DNA of 64,000 nt. It comes from an uncultured bacterium. Lineage in GTDB: Bacteria; Planctomycetota; JAJSAM01; JAJVHW01. The stretch covers positions 1 to 64,000 of the forward strand of contig CALKVK010000006.1 of NCBI GenBank assembly GCA_937996235.1. The letters run 5' to 3'. Positions 1-9,012 of this stretch are shown here, in pieces (the stretch's first letter is position 1; the number at the start of each line of letters is the position of its first letter). The translations under genes and the position numbers were made by a program. Below the pieces are notes generated by a model. That model searched no databases, was not told the DNA's origin, and saw nothing but the letters and a program-made list of their open reading frames with translations.

Positions 1-1174
1 TCGTGTCGGAGTCCTGGTTCTCGGGCTGCTCGAGGAAGCTGTGCCACTGCGCGTTGGTGAGCTCGAAGCGAGCCACGTCGACGTCGACGACGGCGACGGC
101 GTGCCCGGGGCCCATGAAGAGCGCGCCGAGGTCCCAGTAGTAGCGATAGCGCGGGCTCGATCGCGGCAGGCTCTGCGGCACGTCGCGCGCGAGGAAGCTC
201 GCGATCTCGGCCTCGTCCATGCCCAGCGGCTGCGCCGCGCACGCGTCGAGCCGCACCATCTCGCTCCCGGTGGTGCCGGGCGCGGGCGGACGCTGCGAGA
301 CGACGACGTGCCCCGCCGCGTCCTCCGCGCCGTCCTCCGCGGGGCCCGCGGGCTGACTCGGCCCCGACGGTGGCGCGGGAGGCTGCTGGGGGACCTGCGC
401 GCCCGCACCCTCTGCGTCCGCGGGCTGACTCGGCCCCGGCGGCGACGCAGGGCGCTGGCGGGGGAGAGGCACCCCCGCACCGACGCCTGCACGCGGCGCC
501 GGGACGCCCGCGGGGCCCGCGCCGCCTGCCGGGCCGTGGCCCGCCACGACCAGCGCCGCCACGCCGACCACGAGCGCGGCCCCGGCGCCGACGCCGATCC
601 AGGAGCGCGCCGGGACGCCGGCGCCCGGCCCGACGAGAAAGAGCGGCGCCAGCGCGCCCGCCCAGCCGTCGCGCCGTTCCTCGCCGCCGAGCGCCTCGCG
701 CAACCGGTCGAGGCCGCGGCGCAGCCGCGTCCGCACCGTCTCGACGGGCACGCCGAGGCGCGCGGCGACCTCGCGCGGCGGGAGCTCGTCGAAGTAGCGC
801 AGCAGCAGCGTCGCGCGGTAGGGCTCCGGCAGTTCGAGGACGAGCGTCGTCAGGCGCCGCTGGATCTCCGCCCGCTGCGCGGACTCGGCGGCCGCCGCCA
901 CGGCGTCGGGCCGCGCCGCGGCGTGCTCGCGACGCGCGCGGCGCTCCGCGGTGCGGTGGCGCTCCGCCGCGAGCCGCCGCGCGACCGTGCGCAGCCACGA
1001 GCGACTCGCCGCCGCCTCGCTCGGCGGGGCGCGCAGCGCCGCCGCCCACGTGTCCTGCACGAGGTCGTCGGCCGCGTCGTCGTCGTGGACGAGGTGCCAG
1101 GCGAGCGCGCGCAGCCACTGGCGGTGCACGAGCAGGCTCTCGATCGCCACGGGTGTGCGGGGTGTGTCGGTCAT
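1..1174 (-). CDS. ECF sigma factor fused to a transmembrane helix and an FGE/SUMF1-type domain (3' end outside window)
   Basis: Begins at ATG 1174 and stays open to the left edge (391 codons visible). Residues about 15-82 look like sigma region 2 (DDLVQDTW, then SWLRTVARR). Residues about 105-162 look like region 4, with LPEPYRATLLLRYFDEL followed by a helix-turn-helix (REVAARLGV, TVRTRLRRG). A hydrophobic helix at about 192-212 is followed by an 80-residue Pro/Gly linker. The last visible part, FELTNAQWHSFLE, matches the start of formylglycine-generating-enzyme (SUMF1) folds. This would be a sigma factor tethered to the membrane with its sensor domain outside the cytoplasm. ECF factors with C-terminal extensions are known in Planctomycetes; this domain pairing is read directly from the sequence. 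It is divergent from nadC across 156 bp that contain the inverted repeat CCGGAA-ACGG-TTCCGG at 1200-1215. The end of the protein and the FGE catalytic cysteines lie outside the window. Confidence 0.85.
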   Translation of the reverse strand, partial: MTDTPRTPVAIESLLVHRQWLRALAWHLVHDDDAADDLVQDTWAAALRAPPSEAAASRSWLRTVARRLAAERHRTAERRARREHAAARPDAVAAAAESAQRAEIQRRLTTLVLELPEPYRATLLLRYFDELPPREVAARLGVPVETVRTRLRRGLDRLREALGGEERRDGWAGALAPLFLVGPGAGVPARSWIGVGAGAALVVGVAALVVAGHGPAGGAGPAGVPAPRAGVGAGVPLPRQRPASPPGPSQPADAEGAGAQVPQQPPAPPSGPSQPAGPAEDGAEDAAGHVVVSQRPPAPGTTGSEMVRLDACAAQPLGMDEAEIASFLARDVPQSLPRSSPRYRYYWDLGALFMGPGHAVAVVDVDVARFELTNAQWHSFLEQPENQDSDT

Positions 1175-1330
1175 CGTGCGCACAGGGATGGCGCGGACGC
1201 CGGAAACGGTTCCGGCACCGCGATTGTCGCGCGCCGCGCCGCCGGGGGCGCGCACGGTCGTGCGGCAGGTCCGTCAGGCGGAGGAGGATTCGGTCGCCGC
1301 GCTGCGCGGGGGCGCGCGAACATCCCGCGG

Positions 1331-2224
1331 ATGGACGGCAACGACGCGCCCACGGTCACGCGCGACCGCGTGCTCGGCTGGCTGCGCGAGGACGCCGCGG
1401 AGCGAGACGTCACCGCGCTCGCGCTCGTGCCGGCCGGGGTCGCGGCGACGGCGCGCGTCCGCGCGAAGGCGCCGGGCGTCGTCGCGGGCCTCGGCGTCGC
1501 GGCGCAGGTGTTCGACGCGCTCGACGCGGGCGTGCGCTACGAGCCGCTCGTCGCGGACGGCGCCGCGGTGCGCCCGGGCGACGTGCTCGCGCGCGTCGCC
1601 GGGCCGTGCCGCGCGCTCCTCGCGGGCGAGCGCACGGCGCTGAACGTGCTGCAGCGCATGAGCGGCGTCGCGACCCTGACCGCGCAGTTCGTCGCCGCGG
1701 TCGCCGGCACGCGCGCGCGCATCCTCGCGACGCGCAAGACGCTGCCCGGCCTGCGCGATCTCGACCTCGCCGCGGTCCGCGCGGGGGGCGGCGACGTGCA
1801 CCGTGCGTCGCTGGCGGAGCGCGTGCTCGTGAAGGAGAACCACGTCGCCGCGGCGCGCCGCGCGGGGCGCGTGCACGCGTTCGCCGACGCCGTCGCCGCG
1901 CTCGTCGGCGCTGCGGGGCCCGGCGTGCCGATCGGCATCGAGGTGACGGACGTGGACGAGCTGCGCGCGGCGCTCGTCGCGGGCGTCGAGGTGGTGCTCG
2001 TGGACAACTTCGACCCCGCGGGCTGCCGCGAGGCCGTCGCGCTGCGCGACCGCACGTTCCCGCACGGCGGCGGGCCCGATATCGAGGCGTCGGGCGGCGT
2101 GACGCTCGCGAACGTGCGCGCGTTCGCGGAGTCGGGCGTCGAGCGCATCTCCGTCGGCGCGCTGACGCACTCGGCCGTCGCGCTCGACATCTCGATGAAG
2201 ATCGCGCCCGGGGACGCGGCGTGA
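1331..2224 (+). CDS. nadC: Nicotinate-nucleotide pyrophosphorylase (quinolinate phosphoribosyltransferase)
   Basis: Cytoplasmic enzyme of de novo NAD synthesis: quinolinate plus PRPP gives nicotinate mononucleotide, CO2 and PPi. At 297 residues it has the usual family length. The N-terminal domain has EDAAERDVTA. The core has GERTALNVLQRMSG, TRKTLPGLR (K about 136) and a GGG-x-x-HR segment followed by ERVLVKENH. The C-terminal barrel has EVTDVDELRAAL, LVDNF, EASGGV and ISVGALTHS, all hallmarks of NadC. ATG 1331 is chosen because it lies immediately before the conserved N-terminal domain; the frame is open further upstream only because of the GC bias. The stop overlaps the next gene's GTG (GTGA), so translation with birA is probably coupled. 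No nadA or nadB is visible in the window. Confidence 0.95.
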   Translation: MDGNDAPTVTRDRVLGWLREDAAERDVTALALVPAGVAATARVRAKAPGVVAGLGVAAQVFDALDAGVRYEPLVADGAAVRPGDVLARVAGPCRALLAGERTALNVLQRMSGVATLTAQFVAAVAGTRARILATRKTLPGLRDLDLAAVRAGGGDVHRASLAERVLVKENHVAAARRAGRVHAFADAVAALVGAAGPGVPIGIEVTDVDELRAALVAGVEVVLVDNFDPAGCREAVALRDRTFPHGGGPDIEASGGVTLANVRAFAESGVERISVGALTHSAVALDISMKIAPGDAA

Positions 2225-3036
2225 CGCAGCTCGCGCCCGACCTCGCGCCCGCGCGCCTGCTCGCGGGCCTCGTCGCGTGCACGCTCGGGCGTCCGCTCGA
2301 CGTGCGCGCGTCCGTGGCGTCCACGAACGATCTCGCCCTCGACGCGCTCGCGCGCGGCGCGCCGCACGGCGCGCTCTTCGTCGCGGACGAGCAGACCGCC
2401 GGGCGCGGACGGCGCGGCAACGCGTGGCACTCGGCGCCCGGACGCGCGCTGCACGCGTCGCTGGTCCTGCGCTGTGCCGCGCCGCTCGACGCGCCGTCGC
2501 TGCTCGTCGCCGCGGTCGGGCTCGGTCTCGCCGAGGGACTCGAGCGCGCGAGCGGTGCGACGTGCGGCATCAAGTGGCCGAACGACGTGTGGATCGGCGG
2601 CCGCAAGGTCGCGGGAATCCTCGTCGAGGCGCGCGGCTACGTGCCGGGCGCGCCCGCGTTCGTCGCGGGGTTCGGCGTGAACGTGTCGCACGCGGCAGAC
2701 GAGTTCCCCGCGGCGCTGCGCGCGTCCGCGACGAGCCTCGCGCTCGCGACCGGGCGCGCGCCCGAGCGCGGGGCCGTGCTGCGCGCCGTGCTCGCCGCGC
2801 TCGAGCCGCGGCTCGACGAGGCGTTCTCGGGCCGGACGTCCGCGCTCGAGACCGCGTACCGCGAGCGCTCGGTGCTGCGCGGCCACGAGGTCGCACTGCT
2901 CGACGGCGAGCGGCCGGTCGAAGGCGTCGTCGTCGATCTGTGCCCGCGCGCGGGGCTGCTCGTGCGCCGCCGCGACGGCACGCACGTCCACGTCCGCGCG
3001 GAGCACGCGCGCGAGGTCCGGCCGGTCGCGCGATGA
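2221..3036 (+). CDS. birA: Biotin--[acetyl-CoA-carboxylase] ligase without DNA-binding domain
   Basis: Attaches biotin through biotinyl-AMP to the lysine of biotin carboxyl carrier proteins. GTG 2221 overlaps the nadC stop by 4 nt. Visible motifs are STND at residues 34-37, the adenylate/biotin loop ADEQTAGRGRRGNAW, KWPNDVW, KVAGILVEA and GFGVNV, followed by the small C-terminal beta domain. At 271 residues it lacks the N-terminal winged helix of bifunctional E. coli BirA, so it is a ligase only and should not act as a biotin repressor. Its stop overlaps the histidine kinase start (ATGA), continuing the translationally coupled chain from nadC. Confidence 0.93.
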   Translation: MTQLAPDLAPARLLAGLVACTLGRPLDVRASVASTNDLALDALARGAPHGALFVADEQTAGRGRRGNAWHSAPGRALHASLVLRCAAPLDAPSLLVAAVGLGLAEGLERASGATCGIKWPNDVWIGGRKVAGILVEARGYVPGAPAFVAGFGVNVSHAADEFPAALRASATSLALATGRAPERGAVLRAVLAALEPRLDEAFSGRTSALETAYRERSVLRGHEVALLDGERPVEGVVVDLCPRAGLLVRRRDGTHVHVRAEHAREVRPVAR

Positions 3037-5189
3037 GACTCCTCCTCCAGCGCATCCCGCCCGAGTCGCGGGTCGCGGGCGTCGTGCTCGCCGCGGCGCT
3101 CGTGCAGGTCGGCCTGCTCGCGTGGTTCGGGCTGCGCGCGACGGAGCGCCGCCGCGAGGAGCTCGAGGACACGCTGCGCGGCCGCACCGCGTCGGTCGTC
3201 CAGCGCGCTGTGGTGGGCGCCGGGCTCGCGCGCGTCGACGCCGTCGAACGTGCGGCGCAGCTCGAGATCGAGCGCGCCGGCCGTCCGCTCGCCGAGCGCG
3301 TCGCGCTCGCGGTGAGCGGCTCCGGGACGTACGACCGCGGCTATCTGGTCGCGCCCGGCGCGGACGGCGTCGCGACGCTCTACGACCCGCGCCTGCCGCC
3401 GCTCGCGCCCGCCGCGCGCACGGCACGCGACGACGCGGCGCGCGAGCGCGTGGCCGAGCTCGAGCGCGGCATCGCGGCGGATCCGGCCCGCGTCGCACGG
3501 AGCTGCGAGAGCGTCGCCGACGCGACCGGCGACGCCGTCGCGTCCGCGCTCGCGCTGCAGGCCGGCTGGCGTGCGGCGTTCGCGTGCTCCGACCACGCGC
3601 GTGCGCTGCAGCTCACCGAGCGCGTGCTGCGCGAGGCGGCGACGGTGCGCGACGACCGCGGCGTGCGCGGGGAGAGCGTGCCGTTCGGGATCGGCGCCGC
3701 CGCGGCGATCTGCGAGGTGCGGCGGCGCGCGGTGCTCAGCTCGAGCCTCGACCAGGCCGAGGCGTTCGCGCGCGCCGTCACGGAGCGACGTCTGCTCGCG
3801 CAGCGGCTGCGCGACGTGCTCGGCCCGGCGGCGTACGAGGTGGAGCGCGAGGAGTGCCACGCGCTCGTCACCGGCACGCGCCTGCACGTGCCGGCGCAGA
3901 CCACGCGCGACCTCGAGGCGTTCCTGCGCCGCGCCGACGCCGACGACGCCGCGCTCGACACGGCGCGACGCGCCGAACCCGGGCGCCTCGCCGCCGCCCT
4001 CGCGCGCGGCGAGGCCGTGCGGCTCGCCGCGGACGACGGTGTGCTCGCGGTGCTGCCGCTGCCCGCCGACGAGCGCGGCCCCGAGGGCGCGCGCGCCGTG
4101 GCGCTGCACGCGCCGCGCCCCGCGCTGGTGCGCGCGGTGCTCGCGCCGCTGCGCGAGGGCATCGACGTTCCCGCGGGCGTCGCGATCGTCGTCCACGACG
4201 CCGACGGCGCCGTGCTCGAGGACACCGTGCCGGGCGCCGCCGCCGCGACCGGCGAGCCGCTGGTGCGCGACGTGCCCTTCGGCGCCGCGCTGCCGGGCGC
4301 GACCGTCTCCGCGCTCCTCGCCGACCCCACGGTGCTCGACGCCGAGACGCAGAGCGCGCGCCGGCTCTGGCTCTGGACGCTCGCCGCGTCGGTCCTCGCC
4401 GTCGTCGCCGCCGGGCTCCTCGCGGCCCGCGCCGTGATGCGCGAGGTGCGCCTCGCGCGGCTCAAGAGCGACTTCGTCTCGAACCTCTCGCACGAGCTGC
4501 GCACGCCGCTCACGAGCCTCCGCATGTTCGTCGAGACGCTGCAGGAGGGGCGCGTCCGCGACGAGGACGAGGCGCGGCAGTGCCTCGCGTTCATCGGGCA
4601 GGAGACCGACCGGCTCGCCGGGCTCGTCGACCGCATCCTGCAGTTCGCGTCGTTCTCGCGCGGGCGCGCGCCGATCGAGCTGCGCAGCGCGGACGCCGCC
4701 GAGACGGCGCTGCGGGCGGTCGAGGTGTTCGGTCCGCGGGCGGCCCGCGCCGGGGCGAGCGTCGAGACGTCCGTCGAGCCCGGGCTCCCCGAGTCGCTCC
4801 TCGACCGCGACGCGCTGATCCAGGTGCTTCTCAACCTCCTTGACAATGCGGTGAAGTACGGGCGCGAGAACGGCGCGCGCGTGCGCGTGTCGGTGCGCGC
4901 CGCCGGGGCGCGCGTGCGCTTCGAGGTCGAGGACGACGGGCCGGGGGTGCCCGAGCGGGAGCGCGAGCTGGTGTTCGAGGAGTTCTACCGGGGCGACGAC
5001 TCGCTCGCGTCGCGCGTGCAGGGTGCGGGCATCGGCCTCGCCCTCTGCCGCCGCATCGTGCTCGCCCACGGCGGACGGATCGAGGCGGACACGTCGCCGG
5101 AGCTCGGCGGCGCGCGCTTCACCGTGACGCTCCCCGACGCCGCGACCGCCCGCCGCATCGCCGTGGCGCACCGCGAGGAGAGGGGCTGA
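3033..5189 (+). CDS. Membrane sensor histidine kinase
   Basis: 718 residues. A first membrane helix lies at about 13-35, then a large (about 400-residue) predicted extracytoplasmic sensor region with no motif I recognise, then a second helix at about 444-466 (LWLWTLAASVLAVVAAG). The HisKA box is SNLSHELRTPLTSLRMF, with phosphorylatable His487. The ATPase domain shows the N box NLLDNAVKYG at about 600, G1 DDGPGVP, the F box FEEFYRG and G2 GAGIGLALC. It should autophosphorylate and pass the phosphate to the response regulator encoded 1 nt downstream. The start overlaps the birA stop (ATGA) and the stop overlaps the regulator start (TGATG), so the pair is translationally coupled. The signal it detects cannot be told from the sequence. 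Confidence 0.94.
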   Translation: MRLLLQRIPPESRVAGVVLAAALVQVGLLAWFGLRATERRREELEDTLRGRTASVVQRAVVGAGLARVDAVERAAQLEIERAGRPLAERVALAVSGSGTYDRGYLVAPGADGVATLYDPRLPPLAPAARTARDDAARERVAELERGIAADPARVARSCESVADATGDAVASALALQAGWRAAFACSDHARALQLTERVLREAATVRDDRGVRGESVPFGIGAAAAICEVRRRAVLSSSLDQAEAFARAVTERRLLAQRLRDVLGPAAYEVEREECHALVTGTRLHVPAQTTRDLEAFLRRADADDAALDTARRAEPGRLAAALARGEAVRLAADDGVLAVLPLPADERGPEGARAVALHAPRPALVRAVLAPLREGIDVPAGVAIVVHDADGAVLEDTVPGAAAATGEPLVRDVPFGAALPGATVSALLADPTVLDAETQSARRLWLWTLAASVLAVVAAGLLAARAVMREVRLARLKSDFVSNLSHELRTPLTSLRMFVETLQEGRVRDEDEARQCLAFIGQETDRLAGLVDRILQFASFSRGRAPIELRSADAAETALRAVEVFGPRAARAGASVETSVEPGLPESLLDRDALIQVLLNLLDNAVKYGRENGARVRVSVRAAGARVRFEVEDDGPGVPERERELVFEEFYRGDDSLASRVQGAGIGLALCRRIVLAHGGRIEADTSPELGGARFTVTLPDAATARRIAVAHREERG

Positions 5190-5911
5190 TGGAGAAGATC
5201 CTCATCGTCGAGGACGACGCGGCGATCCGCTTCGGTCTCGAGAAGAACCTCTCGTACGAGGGCTACGACGTGATCTGCGCCGGCAACGGCGAGGCGGGTC
5301 TCGAGCTCGCGTTCGAGTCGCAGCCCGACCTGATCGTCCTCGACCTCATGCTGCCCGGCATGAACGGGTTCGAGATCTGCCGCACCGTGCGCAAGCACGA
5401 CCCGGCCGTCGCGATCCTCATCCTGTCCGCGAAGTCGCTCGAGGGCGACAAGGTGCTCGGTCTCGACGTCGGCGCCGACGACTACGTCACGAAGCCCTTC
5501 AGCGTGAAGGAGGTCGTGGCGCGCGTGCGCGCGCTCCTGCGCAAGAAGCGCGCGCTCGAGGGCGAGGCCGAGTCGTTCCGCTTCGGGCGCGTCGAGCTCG
5601 ACTTCCAGGGCCGCACGCTGCGCATCGAGGGCGCGCTCGTCGAGACGAGCCGCAAGGAGTTCGAGCTGCTGCGCATGCTGATCCGCAACCGCGGCCGTGT
5701 GCTCGCGCGCGACCAGATCCTGAACCGCGTGTGGGGCTACGACTACTACGGCACGCCGCGCACCATCGACAACTTCATCCAGAAGCTGCGCGAGAAGGTC
5801 GAGAAGGACCCCGCGAACCCGGAGTACATCCGCACGGTGCGCGGCATCGGCTACCTGTTCGACGCGCCCGCGGACGACGCGGCGGCTCCCGGAGATGCGC
5901 CCGGTGCGTGA
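5189..5911 (+). CDS. OmpR/PhoB-family response regulator
   Basis: 240 residues. The receiver domain (1-120) contains the acidic pair D9/D10, phospho-acceptor D52 in VLDLMLPG, S80 and K102 in TKPF. The C-terminal winged helix (about 130-228) contains SRKEFELLRML, RNRGRVLARDQIL, WGYDYYGTPRTIDNFIQKLREKV and the terminal hairpin TVRGIGYLF. It is the cognate partner of the histidine kinase ending at 5189, whose stop overlaps this ATG. The last 17 nt overlap the following exported TPR protein, suggesting co-expression. An Ala/Asp/Gly tail (PADDAAAPGDAPGA) follows the wing and has no evident function. Confidence 0.96.
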   Translation: MEKILIVEDDAAIRFGLEKNLSYEGYDVICAGNGEAGLELAFESQPDLIVLDLMLPGMNGFEICRTVRKHDPAVAILILSAKSLEGDKVLGLDVGADDYVTKPFSVKEVVARVRALLRKKRALEGEAESFRFGRVELDFQGRTLRIEGALVETSRKEFELLRMLIRNRGRVLARDQILNRVWGYDYYGTPRTIDNFIQKLREKVEKDPANPEYIRTVRGIGYLFDAPADDAAAPGDAPGA

Positions 5912-8750
5912 GGCGCGCCCCCGGCCGTCGCGTCCGCGGCGCGCGGCGCTCGTCGTCGCGGCGCTCTGCGCGGCGGCCTGCGCGACGCTCTGTCCGGCTC
6001 CCGCGCACGCCGGCGACGCCGACCGCTACGACGTCGCCTTCCGGCGCGCGGAGCTGCGCGACCGTGCGCTCGGGGACCTCGCCGCCGCGGCGGAGCTCTA
6101 TCGCAGCGCGGCGGCCGAGGCGCCCGACACGTCGCGGCGCGCGCAGGCGGAGCTGCGTGCGGCGTCGTGTCTCGCGCGCGCGGGCAGAGCCGAGGAGGCC
6201 GTCGCGCTGGCCGAGCCGTGGTCGCGTGCCGACGACGCGGTCGTGCCCGCGAACGTGCGGCAGTTCGCACGCGACGTGCTCGCATCGCTCGACCGCGCGC
6301 CGGCGCCGCCCGTCGGTGCGGACGCCGAGCACGCGAGCGACGCGGATCCCGAACGCGTGGCGGCCCTCGAGGAGGAGCTGCAGCAGGCGACGCTGCGGCT
6401 CGAGCGGCAGCTCGCCGAGTCCGTCGGCGCGCAGCAGGAGCTGGAGTCGCTCGCGAGCGCGCTGCGCGAGAAGGACCGTCAGATCGAGGCGCTGCGCGCG
6501 CAGCTCCCGCCGCCCGAGCCGAAGACGGCGGAGGAGGCGCTGCGGCTGCAGCAGGCCGAGCGCGAGCGACAGCGCGAGACGTCGCGCGTGCTCACGCGCT
6601 ACGCGGCGCTGCTGCACCAGGCGGGGCGCTTCGGCGAGGCGCGCGAGCTGCTCTACGACGTGCTCGCGAAGGACGACGAGAACGCCGACGCGAAGGCGCT
6701 GCTCGCGCGCGTCGCCGCACCGCTCGGCGACCGCGAACGACTCTACGTGCGCATCCAGGAGGTGCTCGCGCTCGCGCGCCAGGTGCGCCGCGCGCGCCTC
6801 ACGTCCGAGGTGACGTACCTGGTGCAGCAGGGGCGGCGCCTGCTCGAGCGCAGCGACGCCGCGGGCGCCGTGCAGCTCCTCGAGCGCGCGCTCGCGCTCG
6901 TCCGCGCCGACCGCGTGGACCTGCGCGGCGCGCCGCGCGTCGCCGTCGAGATCGAGACGCTCCTGCGCAGCGCCGAGGCGGCGGGGGCGCAGCGTGCGCC
7001 GGTCGAGCTCCCCCCCGAGGCGCCGGACCCGCCCGGCTGGTCGGACGCGCTCCGCGCGATGCTCGCGGCCGCGGGCGGCGAGATCGCGCACGGACTCACG
7101 CTCGGCTTCGTCGACCTCGACCCGCTGCTCGCCGACCCCGCGCTCGCGCTCCCGCCCGCGCTCACGTCGCCGCCGCCCCGCGGCGCGACGCTCTCGACGC
7201 AGGGCATCGACGCGCCCGCACTGCTCGCGGCGTGGCTGCGCGGCAGCGAGGAGCGCGCGCTCTCGTCGCCCGACGCGTCGCTCGACGTCGTCGGCGCGAC
7301 GGTCGTCGTGCTCGCGCCCGACGACGCGCTCGCGCGCGTCGCGTCGCGCGTCGAGGCGGCGTCGGCTGCGGGCGCGCCGGCGATTCCCGTCGAGGTGACG
7401 CTCCTGCGCGGCGCGCCGGGCGCCTGGCCGCAGCGCGTGGCGGCGCGCGGCATCGCGGCGGAGACGCTCTCGAGCGGCGCGCTGCGCGCGGAGCTCGCCG
7501 CGGCGGACGTCGCGGCGCTCCTCGACGGCGCCCGCGCGGGCGGCTTCGAGGTCGTCCTGCACGCGAGCTACCGCGCGTCGCACGCGGTGCCGTTCCGCAT
7601 CGTCGGCGGCGCGGCCGGTCGCAGCGTCGCCGTCGACGTGCTCCCGCTCTCGGCGCCGGAGCCGGGCCTCGGCGTCGCCGTCACGACGGCGTGGCGCGCG
7701 GAGGGCCGCGCCGACGGCGCGCTGCTCGGCCAGCGCGCGCGCAGCGGTGCGCCGCTCGCGCCCGGCGGCGCGCTGTGCCTCTCGGCGATGGCGGATCCGG
7801 AGGACCCGACGCGCGATCTCGTCGTCGTCGTACGCGTCGGCGAGGCGGTCGCGTCGCGCCCCGCCGGCGCCCCGCCGCCGACGCCGCACACGCCCGCCGA
7901 CCTGAGCGCCGCGGAGCACCTGCTGCCCCCCGCGATCGCGCGCGTGCAGGAGCTCAACGCGACGCTGCTGCCGCTGCCGACCGCGCCCATCCCGGAGCGC
8001 GGCGAGGCGCTGCTCGCGCGGCTGCGGCGCGCGGCGCCCGACGCGCTGTCGATCGAGATGCGCGGCGGACGCGTGCTCGTCGTCGGCGGCGAGAGCGCGC
8101 AGTCGGCCGTGCGCGACGCCCTCGGACGCCTCGGCGCGGGGGATACGCCCCAGCGCTTCCGCGTCGAGGCGTACGTGCTGGGGGAGGCCGGCCACCGCGC
8201 GCTCGTCGCGACGCTGCCGACGCTGACGCCGAACGCGGAGCGCACGTTCGCGACGGCGCTCGTCGACGAGGCGCAGGGGCTCGCCTCGGCGCGGCGCGTG
8301 CTCGCGTCCTCGGCGCGCGCGCTGCCGCTCACGGAGCCGGTGCTCACGATGCCGCTGACGGTCCGCGCGGACGCGGCCGTGGTCGTGCGGACGCCGTACC
8401 GCCGCGAGCTCGACGTCGCGCCGGGCGACGACGCGGCGTGGGGGCGTGCCGAGACGGGCGTCGTCGACGAGGGCTTCGTGCTCGCGCTGCGGCCGTTCGG
8501 GCGCGACGCGCGGGGCCGCGTGGACGTGGACGTCTCGCTGCGCGTGGTGCGCATCGTCGACGGCGGTCAGCTCGACCGCGAGACGCCGCTCGGGTCCGTG
8601 CGCCTCGGCGCGCCGCGGACCACCGTCGTGGCGGCCGACCTGCCCGTCGCCCTCGCGCCGGGCGCAGCGTTCGTCGTCGCCGACCTGCGCAGCCCCTTCC
8701 CCGCCGCCCAGGAGGAGCGCCTCGTCCTCCTCCTCCGCCCCGCCCCCTGA
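5895..8750 (+). CDS. Exported TPR/coiled-coil protein with a secretin-like C-terminal region
   Basis: 951 residues, function unknown. An Arg-rich N terminus and hydrophobic stretch end in PAHA-GD, a plausible signal peptidase site near residue 40. Helical TPR-like repeats follow (LYRSAAAEAPDTSRRAQAEL). Residues about 154-205 form a coiled coil (EELQQATLRLERQLAES onward) and further TPR-like helices follow it. The last 200 residues (PYRRELDVAPGDDAA, then DEGFVLALRPFGRDARGRV) resemble the beta-rich end of secretin-like proteins found in Planctomycetes; this is a weak, by-eye similarity. ATG 5895 follows GGAG and lies inside the end of the response regulator gene, so the two are probably co-translated. 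It could be a target or accessory of the two-component system. Confidence 0.8.
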   Translation: MRPVREARPRPSRPRRAALVVAALCAAACATLCPAPAHAGDADRYDVAFRRAELRDRALGDLAAAAELYRSAAAEAPDTSRRAQAELRAASCLARAGRAEEAVALAEPWSRADDAVVPANVRQFARDVLASLDRAPAPPVGADAEHASDADPERVAALEEELQQATLRLERQLAESVGAQQELESLASALREKDRQIEALRAQLPPPEPKTAEEALRLQQAERERQRETSRVLTRYAALLHQAGRFGEARELLYDVLAKDDENADAKALLARVAAPLGDRERLYVRIQEVLALARQVRRARLTSEVTYLVQQGRRLLERSDAAGAVQLLERALALVRADRVDLRGAPRVAVEIETLLRSAEAAGAQRAPVELPPEAPDPPGWSDALRAMLAAAGGEIAHGLTLGFVDLDPLLADPALALPPALTSPPPRGATLSTQGIDAPALLAAWLRGSEERALSSPDASLDVVGATVVVLAPDDALARVASRVEAASAAGAPAIPVEVTLLRGAPGAWPQRVAARGIAAETLSSGALRAELAAADVAALLDGARAGGFEVVLHASYRASHAVPFRIVGGAAGRSVAVDVLPLSAPEPGLGVAVTTAWRAEGRADGALLGQRARSGAPLAPGGALCLSAMADPEDPTRDLVVVVRVGEAVASRPAGAPPPTPHTPADLSAAEHLLPPAIARVQELNATLLPLPTAPIPERGEALLARLRRAAPDALSIEMRGGRVLVVGGESAQSAVRDALGRLGAGDTPQRFRVEAYVLGEAGHRALVATLPTLTPNAERTFATALVDEAQGLASARRVLASSARALPLTEPVLTMPLTVRADAAVVVRTPYRRELDVAPGDDAAWGRAETGVVDEGFVLALRPFGRDARGRVDVDVSLRVVRIVDGGQLDRETPLGSVRLGAPRTTVVAADLPVALAPGAAFVVADLRSPFPAAQEERLVLLLRPAP

Positions 8751-8758
8751 CCGGACTC

Positions 8759-9012
8759 GGGGACGGTCCTGCCCCAGGCTCGCCCCGCCACCTCCAGTCG
8801 ATTCGGGGACGGTCCTCGCGCAGGCTCGGGTCGCGTGTTCCCGTCACGTCGGGGACAGACCCGCAGCCTCCCCGCGCGCCCGGCCGACGCGGCGACCGCC
8901 GCTGCCTTCGGGGACGGCGCGGCGACGAGCCTGAGGTCCGTCCCCTTCGTCGCGAGCCGTTGGATCCCGAGCCTGGGCGAGGACCGTCCCCGATTCGACG
9001 GGCGGGGACGGT
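8759..9012. repeat. Cluster of GGGGACGGTCC repeats, direct and inverted
   Basis: The 275-bp gap between two genes holds GGGGACGGTCCT at 8759-8770 and 8805-8816, and its exact inverse AGGACCGTCCCC at 8980-8991. Weaker copies are GGGGACAGACC at 8851, GGGGACGG at 8910, GGTCCGTCCCC at 8935-8945 and GGGGACGG near 9004. Each strong copy is followed by a CAGGCTCG block, inverted as CGAGCCTG at the right end, so the 8805 and 8980 copies form a 26-bp imperfect inverted repeat. This looks like a decayed REP-type or MITE-like element. No coding sequence is seen in the gap. Confidence 0.75.

Noticed and set aside
41..1330. Long open frame on the plus strand antisense to the sigma factor
   Set aside because: Arg/Ala-rich translation without domains; it is open only because of the high GC content. 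The real nadC begins at 1331.
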